The translations under genes were made by a program, and so were the position numbers. The notes under the pieces are model-generated. The model did not search any database. It had not been told where the DNA came from and worked only from the letters and a program-made list of their open reading frames with translations. Below, one piece after another: positions 16,532-25,638 of a stretch of DNA of 64,000 bases; position 1 is the first letter of the stretch; each line of letters opens with the position of its first letter. The DNA comes from Fulvimonas sp. R45. GTDB lineage: Bacteria; Pseudomonadota; Gammaproteobacteria; Xanthomonadales; Rhodanobacteraceae. The stretch covers positions 1 through 64,000 of the forward strand of contig NZ_JASERU010000019.1 of NCBI RefSeq assembly GCF_030504985.1, given 5' to 3'.

Positions 16532-17856
16532 ACCTCGCGGCCTCCGCTCCCGACGTCCGCGCCGCGCGCATCGTGGCGCTGGACACGCTCGACGTGCGCT
16601 TTCCCACCTCGCGGGAACTGGACGGCTCGGACGCGATGAATCCCGACCCGGACTACTCGGCCGCCTGCGCCACGCTGCGTACCGACCATCCCGGCGTGGC
16701 GGGCCATGGCTTCGTGTTCACCATCGGCCGTGGCAACGACGTGCAGAAGGCGGCGCTGGACGCGCTGGCCGGGCACGTCGAAGGCCTCTCCGTCGACGCC
16801 ATCGTCAACGACCTCGGCGGCTTCGCAAAGCGCCTCACCGGCGACTCGCAATTGCGCTGGCTCGGCCCGGAGAAGGGCGTGATGCACATGGCGATCGGCG
16901 CGGTGATCAACGCCGCCTGGGACCTCGCCGCGCGCCTTGCCGGCAAGCCACTGTGGCGCTACATCGCCGAGCTGCCGCCGGAGGACATCGTCGCCGCCGT
17001 CGACTTCCGCTACTTGAGCGACGCGCTGACGCCCGACGAGGCGCTGGCGATCCTGCGCGCGGCGGTGCCGCACCGGCAGCAACGCATCGAGCAGTTGCTG
17101 GCCGAAGGCTATCCCGCCTACACCACCTCGCCGGGCTGGCTGGGCTACGGCGATGAGAAGATGCAGCGGCTGGCCCGCGAGGCGGTCGCCGCCGGCTTCC
17201 GCACGATCAAGCTCAAGGTGGGCCTGAATGCGGCGGACGACGTGCGCCGCTGCCGCCTCGCGCGCGCAACGGTCGGCCCGGACATCGCCATCGCCATCGA
17301 CGCCAACCAGCGCTGGGACGTGCCCGACGCCATCGCCTGGCTCAAGCAACTCATCGCCTTCGACATCGCCTGGATCGAGGAGCCGACCAGCCCCGACGAC
17401 ATCCTCGGCCACGCGGCGATCCGCCGCGCGGCTGCGCCGATGCCGGTGTCCACCGGCGAGCACACCCACAACCGGGTGGTGTTCAAGCAGCTGTTCCAGG
17501 CCGGCGCGGTGGACCTGGTGCAGATCGACGCCGCGCGCGTGGGCGGCGTCAACGAGAACCTCGCCATCCTGCTGATGGCCGCCAAGCACGGCGTGCGCGT
17601 GTTCCCGCACGCCGGCGGCGTGGGCCTGTGCGAGCTGGTGCAGCACCTGGCGATGGCCGACTTCGTGGCGATCACCGGCAAGAAGGAAGACCGCGCCATC
17701 GAGTTCGTCGATCACCTGCACGAGCACTTCGTCGACCCCGTGGTGATACGCGGGGGCCGCTACATCGCCCCGCTGGCGCCGGGCTTCTCCGCGGAGATGA
17801 AGGAAACCTCGCTGCGCGACTACGCCTTCCCGCACGGTGCGGCATGGCGATCCTGA
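16528..17856 (+). CDS. fucD: L-fuconate dehydratase (enolase superfamily)
   Basis: The 442-residue enzyme removes water from L-fuconate to give 2-keto-3-deoxy-L-fuconate. It has the mandelate-racemase-subgroup layout: base motif KLKVG near residue 227, metal ligands in IDANQRW (257), WIEEP (285) and STGEHTHN (310), and the second base in FPHAGGVG (359). Length and the N-terminal [23 protein letters not shown]-type capping region agree closely with the characterised fuconate dehydratase from Xanthomonas campestris as known from the literature. This is the best-supported functional anchor for the fucose assignment of the operon. Confidence 0.93.
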   Translation: MNLAASAPDVRAARIVALDTLDVRFPTSRELDGSDAMNPDPDYSAACATLRTDHPGVAGHGFVFTIGRGNDVQKAALDALAGHVEGLSVDAIVNDLGGFAKRLTGDSQLRWLGPEKGVMHMAIGAVINAAWDLAARLAGKPLWRYIAELPPEDIVAAVDFRYLSDALTPDEALAILRAAVPHRQQRIEQLLAEGYPAYTTSPGWLGYGDEKMQRLAREAVAAGFRTIKLKVGLNAADDVRRCRLARATVGPDIAIAIDANQRWDVPDAIAWLKQLIAFDIAWIEEPTSPDDILGHAAIRRAAAPMPVSTGEHTHNRVVFKQLFQAGAVDLVQIDAARVGGVNENLAILLMAAKHGVRVFPHAGGVGLCELVQHLAMADFVAITGKKEDRAIEFVDHLHEHFVDPVVIRGGRYIAPLAPGFSAEMKETSLRDYAFPHGAAWRS

Positions 17857-17872
17857 ACACTGGAGGAAAGCG

Positions 17873-19282
17873 ATGAACATGCCGGGCCGCCTCGTGAAGT
17901 CCGCCCTTGCCTGCACGCTCGCCGCGGCAGGCGCCATGGCGCACGCCGCAACGCCGACGCACGCCGGCGCGCATCCGGTCGCGGCGATCCAGGACACCGA
18001 AACCACGGCGCAGCGCGACGCCCGCATGGCCTGGTGGCGCGCGGCGCGCTACGGCATGTTCATCCACTGGGGCGTGTACTCGGTACCGGCGGGCGTGTGG
18101 CACGGCAAGCCGGTCGACGGCGCGGGCGAATGGATCATGCACGACGCGCGCATACCGGTGGCCGAGTACAAGCAGTTGCCTGCGAAATTCGACCCGACGC
18201 GGTTCGACGCCCACGCCTGGGTGTCGCTGGCCAAGGCCGCGGGCATGAAATACATCGTGATCACCGCCAAGCACCACGACGGCTTCGCGATGTTCGACTC
18301 GAAGGCGAACGCGTTCAACATCGTCGCCGCCACGCCGTTCAAGCGCGACCCGCTGCATGCCCTGGCCGACGAGGCGAAGCGGCAGGGCATCCAGTTCGGC
18401 GTCTACTACTCGCAGGACCAGGACTGGACCGCACCGGGCGGCGCCGCCATCGGCGGCCACTGGGACAAGGCGCAGGACGGCGACTTCGCCACTTACCTGC
18501 ACACCAAGGCGATCCCGCAGATCAGGGAACTGCTGGCGAAGTACCACCCCGCGGTGCTGTGGTTCGACACGCCCACCCGCGAGATGACCCCGCAGCTCGC
18601 CTCGGAAATCGTGAAGCTGCTCGACCGGTATCCGCAACTGATCTGGAACAACCGGCTCGGCGGCGGCTACCCGGGCGACACCGAGACACCCGAGCAGCAC
18701 ATCCCGCCGCAGGGCTTTCCCGGCAAGGACTGGGAAACCTGCATGACGATCAACGACACCTGGGGCTACAAGTCGGGCGACACCGATTTCAAGTCCACCA
18801 CCGTGCTGCTGCACAACCTGGTCGACATCGCCAGCAAAGGCGGCAACTACCTGCTCAACGTGGGGCCCGACGCCCACGGCGTGATCCCGGCGCCCGAGGC
18901 CGGGCGCCTGCGCGCCATCGGCCAGTGGCTGAAGGTCAACGGCGAATCGATCTACGGCACCCACCCCTCGCCGTTCGCCGATCCGCACGGCAGCTACTCC
19001 GCCACGCAGAAGGACTCCCACGGCAAGCCCGTCTGGGTGCCCACCTGGGATTGGCGTGCCACGCAACGGCCCGGCAAGGTTTACATCCACCTGCTCGAAT
19101 GGCCCGGCACCTCGTTCCACCTCGCCGACGCGGACATCCACGCCACCGGCGCCTACCTGCTGGCCGACCCGAAGCACACCCCACTCAAATTCACCCAGCA
19201 CGGCACCCAGCTCGACGTGCAGCTGCCGGCCAAGCCGCTCGACCCGATCGACACCGTGCTGGTCGTCACGACCAGACGCTGA
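17873..19282 (+). CDS. alpha-L-fucosidase, GH29 (second copy)
   Basis: The 469-residue exported fucosidase has a signal peptide (about 1-26, ending MAHAAT). The GH29 signatures are YGMFIHWGVYSVPAGVWHG, ITAKHHDGFAMFDSK, VLWFDTPTRE with the putative nucleophile Asp, and ASKGGNYLLNVGPDAHG. TGGAGGAAAG lies immediately upstream of the ATG. It is shorter than the first fucosidase and differs in the active-site neighbourhood (LWFDTP against MYFDWW), so the two probably prefer different fucose linkages. Placing it inside the catabolic operon ties release of fucose to its breakdown. Confidence 0.93.
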   Translation: MNMPGRLVKSALACTLAAAGAMAHAATPTHAGAHPVAAIQDTETTAQRDARMAWWRAARYGMFIHWGVYSVPAGVWHGKPVDGAGEWIMHDARIPVAEYKQLPAKFDPTRFDAHAWVSLAKAAGMKYIVITAKHHDGFAMFDSKANAFNIVAATPFKRDPLHALADEAKRQGIQFGVYYSQDQDWTAPGGAAIGGHWDKAQDGDFATYLHTKAIPQIRELLAKYHPAVLWFDTPTREMTPQLASEIVKLLDRYPQLIWNNRLGGGYPGDTETPEQHIPPQGFPGKDWETCMTINDTWGYKSGDTDFKSTTVLLHNLVDIASKGGNYLLNVGPDAHGVIPAPEAGRLRAIGQWLKVNGESIYGTHPSPFADPHGSYSATQKDSHGKPVWVPTWDWRATQRPGKVYIHLLEWPGTSFHLADADIHATGAYLLADPKHTPLKFTQHGTQLDVQLPAKPLDPIDTVLVVTTRR

Positions 19283-19292
19283 GAACGCCGCC

Positions 19293-20444
19293 ATGGCCGC
19301 TCCCGTCACCTGCGTCGCCGACCTGCGCGAGCTCGCCCGCCGCCGCGTGCCGCGCGCGTTCTTCGAATACGCCGACCGCGGCTCCTACGACGAGACCACC
19401 CTGCACGCGAACCGCGCCGCGCTGCAGCGGATGCGCCTGCGCCAGCGGGTGATGATCGACGTCGACCGGCGCTCGCTGGCCACCGACATCCTCGGCCAGC
19501 CGGCGTCGATGCCGCTGGCGATCGCGCCCACCGGCCTGACCGGCCTGCAGCGCGGCGGTGGCGAGATCCTCGGCGCGCGGGCCGCGGCGAGAGCGGGCAT
19601 CCCGTTCTGCCTAAGCACCATGTCGATCTGCTCGATCGAGCAGGTGCACGCGGCGGTGCCCGCGCCGTTCTGGTTCCAGGTCTACGTGATGCGCGACCGC
19701 GGCTTCGCGCGCGAGTTGATCGTGCGGGCGCGCGAAGCGCAATGTTCGGCGCTGATGCTCACCGCCGATCTCACCGTGCAGGGCCAGCGCCACCGCGAGA
19801 TCAAGAACGGCCTGTCGGTGCCGCCGCGGATCACCCTGCGCAATCTGCTGGACATGGCCAGCAAGCCGCGCTGGGCGTGGAGCATGCTGCGCGCGCCCAG
19901 CCGCTCGTTCGGCAACCTGCAGGGCCGCATCCGGGATACCGACAGCCTCACCACGCTGGCGCAGTGGATCGCCAGCCAGTTCGATCCCACCCTGAACTGG
20001 AAGGATCTCGAGTGGGTCCGGGGGCTGTGGCCCGGCAAGCTGATCATCAAGGGCATCCTCGACGCGCGCGACGCGCGCATCGCCGCGGAACACGGCGTGG
20101 ACGCCATCGTGGTCTCCAACCACGGCGGCCGCCAGCTCGACGGCGCGCCGGCGAGCATCGAGGCCCTGCCCGCCATCGTGCAGGCGGTGGGCGACCGCAC
20201 CGAGGTGCTGTTCGACGGCGGCATCCAGGGCGGCCAGGACCTGCTCAAGGCGCTCGCCTGCGGCACGCGCGCCGGGCTGATCGGCAAGGCCTTCCTCTAC
20301 GGCCTCGGCGCGCTGGGCGAGGCCGGCGTGACGCAGGCGATCGAGCTGATCCGCAAGGAGCTCGGCGTGAGCATGGCGCTGACCGGGCAGACCGATGCCC
20401 GCGCGATCTCCCGCGACGTGATCTGGCGCGCCGGCGAAGCCTGA
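19293..20444 (+). CDS. lldD: FMN-dependent L-lactate dehydrogenase
   Basis: The 383-residue flavoenzyme oxidises L-lactate to pyruvate and passes electrons to quinone. It shows the alpha-hydroxy-acid oxidase pattern: FFEYADRGSYDE, PLAIAPTGLTGL, FQVYVMRDR, LTADLTVQGQRHRE, the active-site His-Arg region VSNHGGRQLDGAP near residue 275 and VLFDGGIQGGQDLLKAL. Its presence as last gene of the fucose operon makes sense because the preceding FAH-type hydrolase yields L-lactate. The start was set at 19293, 11 bases after the fucosidase stop, to match the normal family N-terminus. Confidence 0.92.
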   Translation: MAAPVTCVADLRELARRRVPRAFFEYADRGSYDETTLHANRAALQRMRLRQRVMIDVDRRSLATDILGQPASMPLAIAPTGLTGLQRGGGEILGARAAARAGIPFCLSTMSICSIEQVHAAVPAPFWFQVYVMRDRGFARELIVRAREAQCSALMLTADLTVQGQRHREIKNGLSVPPRITLRNLLDMASKPRWAWSMLRAPSRSFGNLQGRIRDTDSLTTLAQWIASQFDPTLNWKDLEWVRGLWPGKLIIKGILDARDARIAAEHGVDAIVVSNHGGRQLDGAPASIEALPAIVQAVGDRTEVLFDGGIQGGQDLLKALACGTRAGLIGKAFLYGLGALGEAGVTQAIELIRKELGVSMALTGQTDARAISRDVIWRAGEA

Positions 20445-20464
20445 CGCCCCGCCAGGGAAAGTCG

Positions 20465-20848
20465 CTAGCGGCGCTCCCCGCGCTCCGCCGCGTCGCAGGC
20501 GGCCCATGCCTCCACGAGCGAGAAGATCCCGCGCATCGGCACCCATTTCTCGCCGGGCCGTGCCCAGGGCAGCCGCTGCTGGTAGCGGTCCATCAGCCGC
20601 TCCCACGCCTGCACCCGCGGGTCGGCCGCATCCGCGGCCTGCTTGCCCGCGGCGTCGTAGCCGTCGGGCACCTGCACCACCATCACCAGCCGGTTGCCGG
20701 TACGGAAGATCTCCATGTCCTCGATGCCGGCCGCGCGGATCGACGCGACGATCTCCGGCCAGACCACGCCGGGCCGGTGCCAGTTCTCGTACTCGGCAAT
20801 GGCCGCCGCGTCGTCGCGCAGGTCCAGGGCGTAGCAGAGACGCGGCAT
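20465..20848 (-). CDS. L-rhamnose/L-fucose mutarotase family protein
   Basis: The 127-residue protein belongs to the RhaM-like mutarotase family (COG3254/DUF718 type): LCYALDLRDDAAAIAEYENW, a His in WHRPGVVWPE, DMEIFRTGNRLVMVVQ and WVPMRGIFSL. Such proteins interconvert sugar anomers; in fucose loci they speed supply of the anomer used by the dehydrogenase. Its ATG overlaps the permease stop by one base (TGATG), so the two are coupled, and it converges on lldD with only 20 bases between stops. Confidence 0.88.
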   Translation of the reverse strand: MPRLCYALDLRDDAAAIAEYENWHRPGVVWPEIVASIRAAGIEDMEIFRTGNRLVMVVQVPDGYDAAGKQAADAADPRVQAWERLMDRYQQRLPWARPGEKWVPMRGIFSLVEAWAACDAAERGERR

Positions 20849-22164
20849 CAGGCGCCCGCCCCGCCCGTGCGCGGCAGGCGCCGCCACGCGAACCACGCCA
20901 CCACGGCGAAGCCCAGCGCCGGCACCCCCAGCGCGCGCGCGATACCGGCATGGTCGGATACCGCGCCCATCGCCGCCGTCAGCACCGCGCCGCCGATGAT
21001 GGTCATCACCAGCAGGGCCGAACCGAGCTTGCGCTCGTCGTCGTCCATGCCTTCCACGCCCAGCGCGAAGATCGTCGGGTACATCACCGACATGAAGAAG
21101 CTGCAGGCCACCAGCGCACAGGCGCCGCCCATGCCCGGGTGCAGCAGCGCGAACAGGCTGAGCGCGACGTTGATCGCGGCGAAGGCCAGCAGCAGCCGTA
21201 CCGGCGCCAGGTATTTCATCAGCGCCGCGCCCACGAAGCGGCCGGCCATGAAGCACACCAGCGCGGCAAGGATGAAGTTCGCCGCCGCGTGCGCCGAGGT
21301 GCCGGGCATCGTCGCCTGCACGTAGCGGATGGTGTAGCTCCACACGCCGACCTGCGCGCCCACGTAGAAGAACTGCGCCGCCATCGCGCCGGTGAAGCCG
21401 CGATCGCGCAGCAACCGCGTCAGCACGCCGTCGCGCCCGGCGGCATGGGCCGCAGGTGCATGCGACGCGGTCACCGCGGGGAAACGGGCCAGCAGCACCA
21501 GCACGGCCCAGGCCAGCACGACCAGGCCGATGCAGAGATAAGGCAGCTGCACCGCACGCGTCGCGTCCGCGTAGTACGCGGCGCGGCCGGCGGCGCTCAT
21601 CGCGGCCAGTTGCGCCGGGGTATGCTCCATGTCCGCGAGGATGAAACGCTGGCCGACCAGCACGCCGGCGATGGAGCCCAGCGGATTGAACGCCTGCGCG
21701 AAGTTGAGCCGGCGCGCCGCGCCTCCGGGCGGCCCCAGCACGGTCATCAGCGGATTGGCCGAGGTCTCCAGGAAAGCCAGGCCGGTGGCGATCACGAACA
21801 GCGCGAACAGGAACACGCCATAGGTGCGCAGTTCCGCCGCCGGCCAGAACAGCAGCGCGCCCGCGCCGTACAGCGCCAGGCCCAGCACCACCGCCTGCTT
21901 GTAGCCGAAGCGGCGCATGAACATCGCCGCGGGCATCGCCACCAGGAAGTAGCCGAGATAGAACGCGCTCTGCACCAGGCCGGCCTGGAAGTCGTCCAGC
22001 ACGAAGGCCTTCTTGAACTGCGCGATCAGCACGTCGTTGAGGTTGTTGGCGCCGCCCCACAGGAAGAACAGCCCGACGATCAGCGCCAGCGGCAGCCAGG
22101 CGCGGCGCCCGGCCGGCACGGTCGCCGCCGCCGGCGCGGAAGATTCCGTCGTCGCGTAATCCAC
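20848..22164 (-). CDS. fucP: L-fucose:proton symporter, MFS FucP type
   Basis: The 438-residue inner-membrane transporter has about twelve hydrophobic segments. FucP-like signatures include LFFLWGGANNLNDVLIAQFK in helix 1, QSAFYLGYFLVAMPAA in helix 2 and a FLETSANPLMTVLG helix. It would bring fucose freed in the periplasm into the cytoplasm. A GTG start at 22162-22164 is chosen because GGGAGAGG precedes it and because it gives the family N-terminus; the in-frame extension upstream runs antisense to the IclR gene. It is divergent from the regulator across the region holding the second operator candidate. Confidence 0.9.
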   Translation of the reverse strand: MDYATTESSAPAAATVPAGRRAWLPLALIVGLFFLWGGANNLNDVLIAQFKKAFVLDDFQAGLVQSAFYLGYFLVAMPAAMFMRRFGYKQAVVLGLALYGAGALLFWPAAELRTYGVFLFALFVIATGLAFLETSANPLMTVLGPPGGAARRLNFAQAFNPLGSIAGVLVGQRFILADMEHTPAQLAAMSAAGRAAYYADATRAVQLPYLCIGLVVLAWAVLVLLARFPAVTASHAPAAHAAGRDGVLTRLLRDRGFTGAMAAQFFYVGAQVGVWSYTIRYVQATMPGTSAHAAANFILAALVCFMAGRFVGAALMKYLAPVRLLLAFAAINVALSLFALLHPGMGGACALVACSFFMSVMYPTIFALGVEGMDDDERKLGSALLVMTIIGGAVLTAAMGAVSDHAGIARALGVPALGFAVVAWFAWRRLPRTGGAGA

Positions 22165-22365
22165 CCATCCTCTCCCGTGGGGCGCACCTGCCCCGGCAGT
22201 GATTGCGAAAGCGCCACGCCGACCTGGCCATGTCATGCAAATATGAATATATAGTTCACCCATAACACAAGATGCGCCGCAACATCCTCCCGCCTCCGCG
22301 CGGGCGCATGGCGGCGACACGCGACATGCGGCAAGCTTGTCGCCGGCCCGGACGACGAATGCCTC
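22165..22365. promoter_or_regulatory. divergent fucP/IclR control region with candidate operator, site 2
   Basis: The 201-base gap contains the dyad TGAATATATAGTTCA at 22244-22258, whose TATAGTTCA half is identical to the site at 12798-12806. A TATAGT (22250-22255) could serve as a -10 element for the regulator, so bound protein would block it. CATGCAAA precedes the dyad at 22234-22241, as at the first site. Autoregulation together with control of fucP is inferred. Confidence 0.45.
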
Positions 22366-23145
22366 ATGCCGAAAACCACGCCCAAATACCGCGCGCCCGC
22401 ACTCGACAAGGGGCTGGACATCCTCGAACTGCTCGCGCTCGCGCGTGTGCCGATGAGCATCGCCGAGATCTCCGAGGGCGTCGGCCGCTCGCGCGGCGAG
22501 ATCTTCCGCATGCTGCAGGTGCTCGAGGAACGCGACTACATCGCGCGCGACGAAGGCGGCACCGGCTACTCGATCACGGCGCGGCTGTTCCGGCTGGGCA
22601 TGGAACAGCCGCCGCTGAAAAGCGCCGTCGAGGCGGCGCTGCCGGTCATGCACCGGCTCGCCGACGCCACCGGCCAGGCCTGCCACCTGGTGATGCCCTC
22701 GCGCGAACAGATCGTGGTGGTCGCCCGCGTGGACCCGCCGGGTGAAATCGCCCTGGTGGTGCGCGTCGGCCATCGCCGCCCGATGTCCCGGTCCACCTCG
22801 GGCCACGTGCTGCTGGCCTTCCAGGACGAACAGATCCGCGAGCGCTGGCTGGACGCGATCGCCGAAAGCGAACCCGACCTCGACCGCAGAAAGCTGGCCC
22901 GGCTGCTGGCGCAGGTCCGCTCGCGCCACTACGCCAGCGCGCCCAGCCACGTCGTGGACGGCGTCACCGACCTGTCCGCGCCCGTGCTGCTGCACGGCCA
23001 CGCCGTGTGCGCGCTCACCATTCCGTTCATCGAACAGCGCACCGCCAGGAAAACCATGGGCGATACTGTGGCCGAACTCCGCCGTGCCACCGCGGAAATT
23101 TCCGATATGCTGCAATTCGGCACGGCCGCGACCCACCCCGACTGA
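22366..23145 (+). CDS. IclR-family regulator, probable fucose repressor
   Basis: The 259-residue protein has an N-terminal winged helix-turn-helix (about 10-75: ALDKGLDILELLAL, MSIAEISEGVGRSRGEIFRMLQVLEE) and a C-terminal IclR effector domain (about 85-250, with STSGHVLLAF and VVDGVTDLSAPVL). Position beside fucP and at the end of the fucose cluster suggests control of these operons by fucose or a pathway acid. The shared 15-bp motif in the two divergent regions is the likely binding site. Confidence 0.88.
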   Translation: MPKTTPKYRAPALDKGLDILELLALARVPMSIAEISEGVGRSRGEIFRMLQVLEERDYIARDEGGTGYSITARLFRLGMEQPPLKSAVEAALPVMHRLADATGQACHLVMPSREQIVVVARVDPPGEIALVVRVGHRRPMSRSTSGHVLLAFQDEQIRERWLDAIAESEPDLDRRKLARLLAQVRSRHYASAPSHVVDGVTDLSAPVLLHGHAVCALTIPFIEQRTARKTMGDTVAELRRATAEISDMLQFGTAATHPD

Positions 23146-23161
23146 ACTGCGAGGTTCCCCC

Positions 23162-24610
23162 GTGCGCCAAACCACGCTGACCGCCCTAGTCCTGGCCTGC
23201 TGCACGACCGCGTCCGCCGCTGCGGCGACGACGGCGACAGGCTCCCGGATCACCCTCTATCGCAGCGACAGCGCCTCGCTGTACGCCAGCAGCGGCAACG
23301 GCGGCGACGACGACGGCTATGCCGTGATCCGCGAGCAGCGCACGCTGGCGCTGCAGGCCGGCACCCACGACGTGGTGCTGGGCAACCTGCCCGACCACGT
23401 CGACGCCGAGGCGCTGGCGCTGGGCTTTCCCGGCGGCGAGGCGAAGGTGCTGTCGCAGCAGCTGCGGCTGGCGCAGGGCACGGACGCGGCGCTGACCGGG
23501 CTGGTCGGCCAGGACGTCACCGTGCTCGGCGGCAACGGCGAGACGCTGGCCCAGGGCACCCTGCTGCGCGCCGGCGACGGCCTGCTGGTGCGCGGCACGC
23601 TGGGCAACACGCTGATCCGCCAGTACGCGGCGGTGCGCGCCGGCGCCGACTTCCCCACCGGCTCCAGCCTCGACCTGCGCGTGGACGCCGCGCATGCGGG
23701 CAACGCCCGCGCCGTGCTCAGCTATCCCACCTCCGGCCTCGGCTGGCGCGCCGCCTACGTGGCCACGCTGCAGCCGGGCGCGGCCTGCCGCATGCGCTTC
23801 GAGTCGCGCGCCAGCATCGCCAACCGCAGCGGCCGCGACTGGCGTGATGTCAACCTCACCCTGGTCGCCGGCGAACCGCGCTTCGCCAAGGCCTCGGCGC
23901 CGCGGCCGATGATGATGGCCAAGGCGGCCTACGCCGCCGCGCCCGCCATGCCCGAACAGGCGCAGCTCGCCGACTACCGCAGCTACGCCCTGCCCGGCGC
24001 GGTGGACCTGCCCGACGGCAGCGTGAGCCAGGTGCCGCTGTACGCCGACCGCACGCTGGACTGCGAACGCACCGCGCTGTACGAGAACGGCGGCACCTGG
24101 ACGCCGCCGCAGCCGATGCTGGGCCGCGACTTCAATACCGGCGGCGGCGACAGCATCGTCGACACGCTGAAACTGAAGGCCTTCGACAGCCTGCCCGCCG
24201 GCTATCTGCGCGTGCTCGCGGCCGACCGCAACGGCGTGCCGCAGTTCATCGGCGAAGGCCGCATCGACGACACGCCCAGGGGCGGCGACGCCGCGATCAC
24301 CCTGGGCACCGCGTTCGACCTGCGCGCGCGGCGCGAGCGCACCGCCTTCCACGTGGACAAGGCCGGGCGCACGCTGGACGAGGCGTTCCGCATCACCCTG
24401 AGCAACGCCGGCGACAGCCCGCGCGTCGTCACCGTGCGCGAGCATCCCAGCCGCTGGCGCGAGTGGACGCTCGCCTCGTCCAGCCAGAAGCCCGACAAGC
24501 AGACCACCGACACGCTGGAATTCCGCGTAAACGTGCCGGCCAACGGCAAGGCCGTGCTCGACTATGCCGTGCGCTACCACTGGAGCGCCGACCAGCAGCC
24601 GCAGGGCTGA
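23162..24610 (+). CDS. DUF4139-domain exported protein
   Basis: The 482-residue protein has a signal peptide (ACCTTASAAAAT) and the DUF4139 mucoidy-inhibitor-like fold: an N-terminal beta domain followed by SYPTSGLGWRAAYVATL and a C-terminal part with LTLVAGEPR, LPAGYLRVL and AFDLRARRERTAFHVD. No enzymatic motif is recognisable and the family has no settled function. The GTG at 23162-23164 follows GAGG by eight bases and starts the signal peptide. It lies 16 bases after the IclR gene and 12 bases before an enoyl-CoA hydratase, so it may be co-transcribed with either. Confidence 0.75.
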   Translation: MRQTTLTALVLACCTTASAAAATTATGSRITLYRSDSASLYASSGNGGDDDGYAVIREQRTLALQAGTHDVVLGNLPDHVDAEALALGFPGGEAKVLSQQLRLAQGTDAALTGLVGQDVTVLGGNGETLAQGTLLRAGDGLLVRGTLGNTLIRQYAAVRAGADFPTGSSLDLRVDAAHAGNARAVLSYPTSGLGWRAAYVATLQPGAACRMRFESRASIANRSGRDWRDVNLTLVAGEPRFAKASAPRPMMMAKAAYAAAPAMPEQAQLADYRSYALPGAVDLPDGSVSQVPLYADRTLDCERTALYENGGTWTPPQPMLGRDFNTGGGDSIVDTLKLKAFDSLPAGYLRVLAADRNGVPQFIGEGRIDDTPRGGDAAITLGTAFDLRARRERTAFHVDKAGRTLDEAFRITLSNAGDSPRVVTVREHPSRWREWTLASSSQKPDKQTTDTLEFRVNVPANGKAVLDYAVRYHWSADQQPQG

Positions 24611-24622
24611 CCGGGAACCGCC

Positions 24623-25378
24623 ATGCTCGACATCCTCCGACACGGCGACGTCGCCGAAATCCGCCTGGCGCGACCGCCGGTCAACGCGCTCGACCTCGAG
24701 CTGTTGCGCATGCTGCGCGGCGGCCTCGACGACGTGGTGCGTGGCGGTGCGCGCGGCATCGTGCTGTCCGGCGCGCCCGGCATGTTCTCCGCCGGCGTGG
24801 ACGTACCGGCATTGCTCAAGCAAGACCGCGCCGGCGTGCGCGCGTTCTGGCGCGCGTTCTTCGACATGGGCTGCGCGCTGGCCCGTGCGCCGGTGCCGGT
24901 GGTGGCCGCGATCACCGGTCACAGCCCCGCCGGCGGCGCGGTGCTGTCGCTGTTCTGCGACTATCGCGTGATGGCCGAGGGCCCCTACAGGATCGGCCTC
25001 AACGAAGTGCAGGTCGGGCTGGTCGTGCCCGACTGCATCCAGTTCGCGCTGCGTCGCGTGGTGGGCGCCCGGCGCGCCGAACGCCTGCTGGTGGCCGGCG
25101 CGATGGTCGACGCGGCCGAGGCGCTGGCCTGCGGCTTCGTCGACGAAACCACCGGCGTCGACCAGGTGGTGACGCGCGCCCGCGTCTGGCTGGACGAACT
25201 GCTCGCCCGCCCGGCCCACGCCATGCTGGCTACCCGCCGCATCGCCCGCGCCGACCTGGCCGAGGCGTGGGCCGACGTGGACGCGTTGCCGATCGACGAC
25301 TTCATCGAAGGCTTCTACCACCCGCAGACGCAGGCCACGCTGCAGGCGCTGGTGGCGCGGCTGGGCAAGAAGGATTGA
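24623..25378 (+). CDS. enoyl-CoA hydratase/isomerase family protein
   Basis: The 251-residue crotonase-fold protein has the oxyanion-hole segments FSAGVDVPALL near residue 54 and HSPAGGAVLSLFCDYRVMA near residue 100. The second usually reads GxAxGGG; here it is SPAGGAV, and the common catalytic Glu pair is not clear, which suggests an isomerase-like (dodecenoyl-CoA delta-isomerase type) activity rather than a classical hydratase. The substrate is unknown. It closes the rightward gene run and is followed by an inverted-repeat element. Confidence 0.8.
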   Translation: MLDILRHGDVAEIRLARPPVNALDLELLRMLRGGLDDVVRGGARGIVLSGAPGMFSAGVDVPALLKQDRAGVRAFWRAFFDMGCALARAPVPVVAAITGHSPAGGAVLSLFCDYRVMAEGPYRIGLNEVQVGLVVPDCIQFALRRVVGARRAERLLVAGAMVDAAEALACGFVDETTGVDQVVTRARVWLDELLARPAHAMLATRRIARADLAEAWADVDALPIDDFIEGFYHPQTQATLQALVARLGKKD

Positions 25379-25421
25379 TACGGGACTATGACCGGTGCTG
25401 ATCGCCTGCCACGACCCCGCT

Positions 25422-25539
25422 CGTCATTCCGGCGCAGGCCGGAGGCGCTTTATCAACAGACGAAGGTCTGGTCATCCAGTCGCGGTACGGCCTGGATAAA
25501 CGTGATCGTCGCTGGATTCCGGCCTGCGCCGGAATGACG
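25422..25539. repeat. MITE-like inverted-repeat element, copy A
   Basis: A perfect 22-base inverted repeat (25422-25443 against 25518-25539, core CCGGCGCAGGCCGG) bounds 118 bases between the hydratase and GH31 genes. The left arm carries an internal module with the small hairpin CAGACGAAGGTCTG (25457-25470) absent from copy B but present in the lone arm at 48816. Each arm alone also folds as a hairpin. Facing 3' ends of convergent genes, it may also act as a terminator. Confidence 0.85.
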
Positions 25540-25638
25540 GGCCGGATGGCGCGCATCATCCGATGACGCGTCCCCTTCCGGCAGGCCTCGCGCAGACACG
25601 CACGGACCTGGACGCCTTCACCATGGAGGCGGCGCGCG

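Noticed and set aside
17873-19282. Second fucosidase as a duplicate of the first
   Set aside because: Length, active-site surroundings and C-terminal parts differ too much for a recent duplication.
25422-25539. Inverted repeats as CRISPR units
   Set aside because: Copies are scattered, in opposed pairs and without regularly spaced spacers or cas genes.
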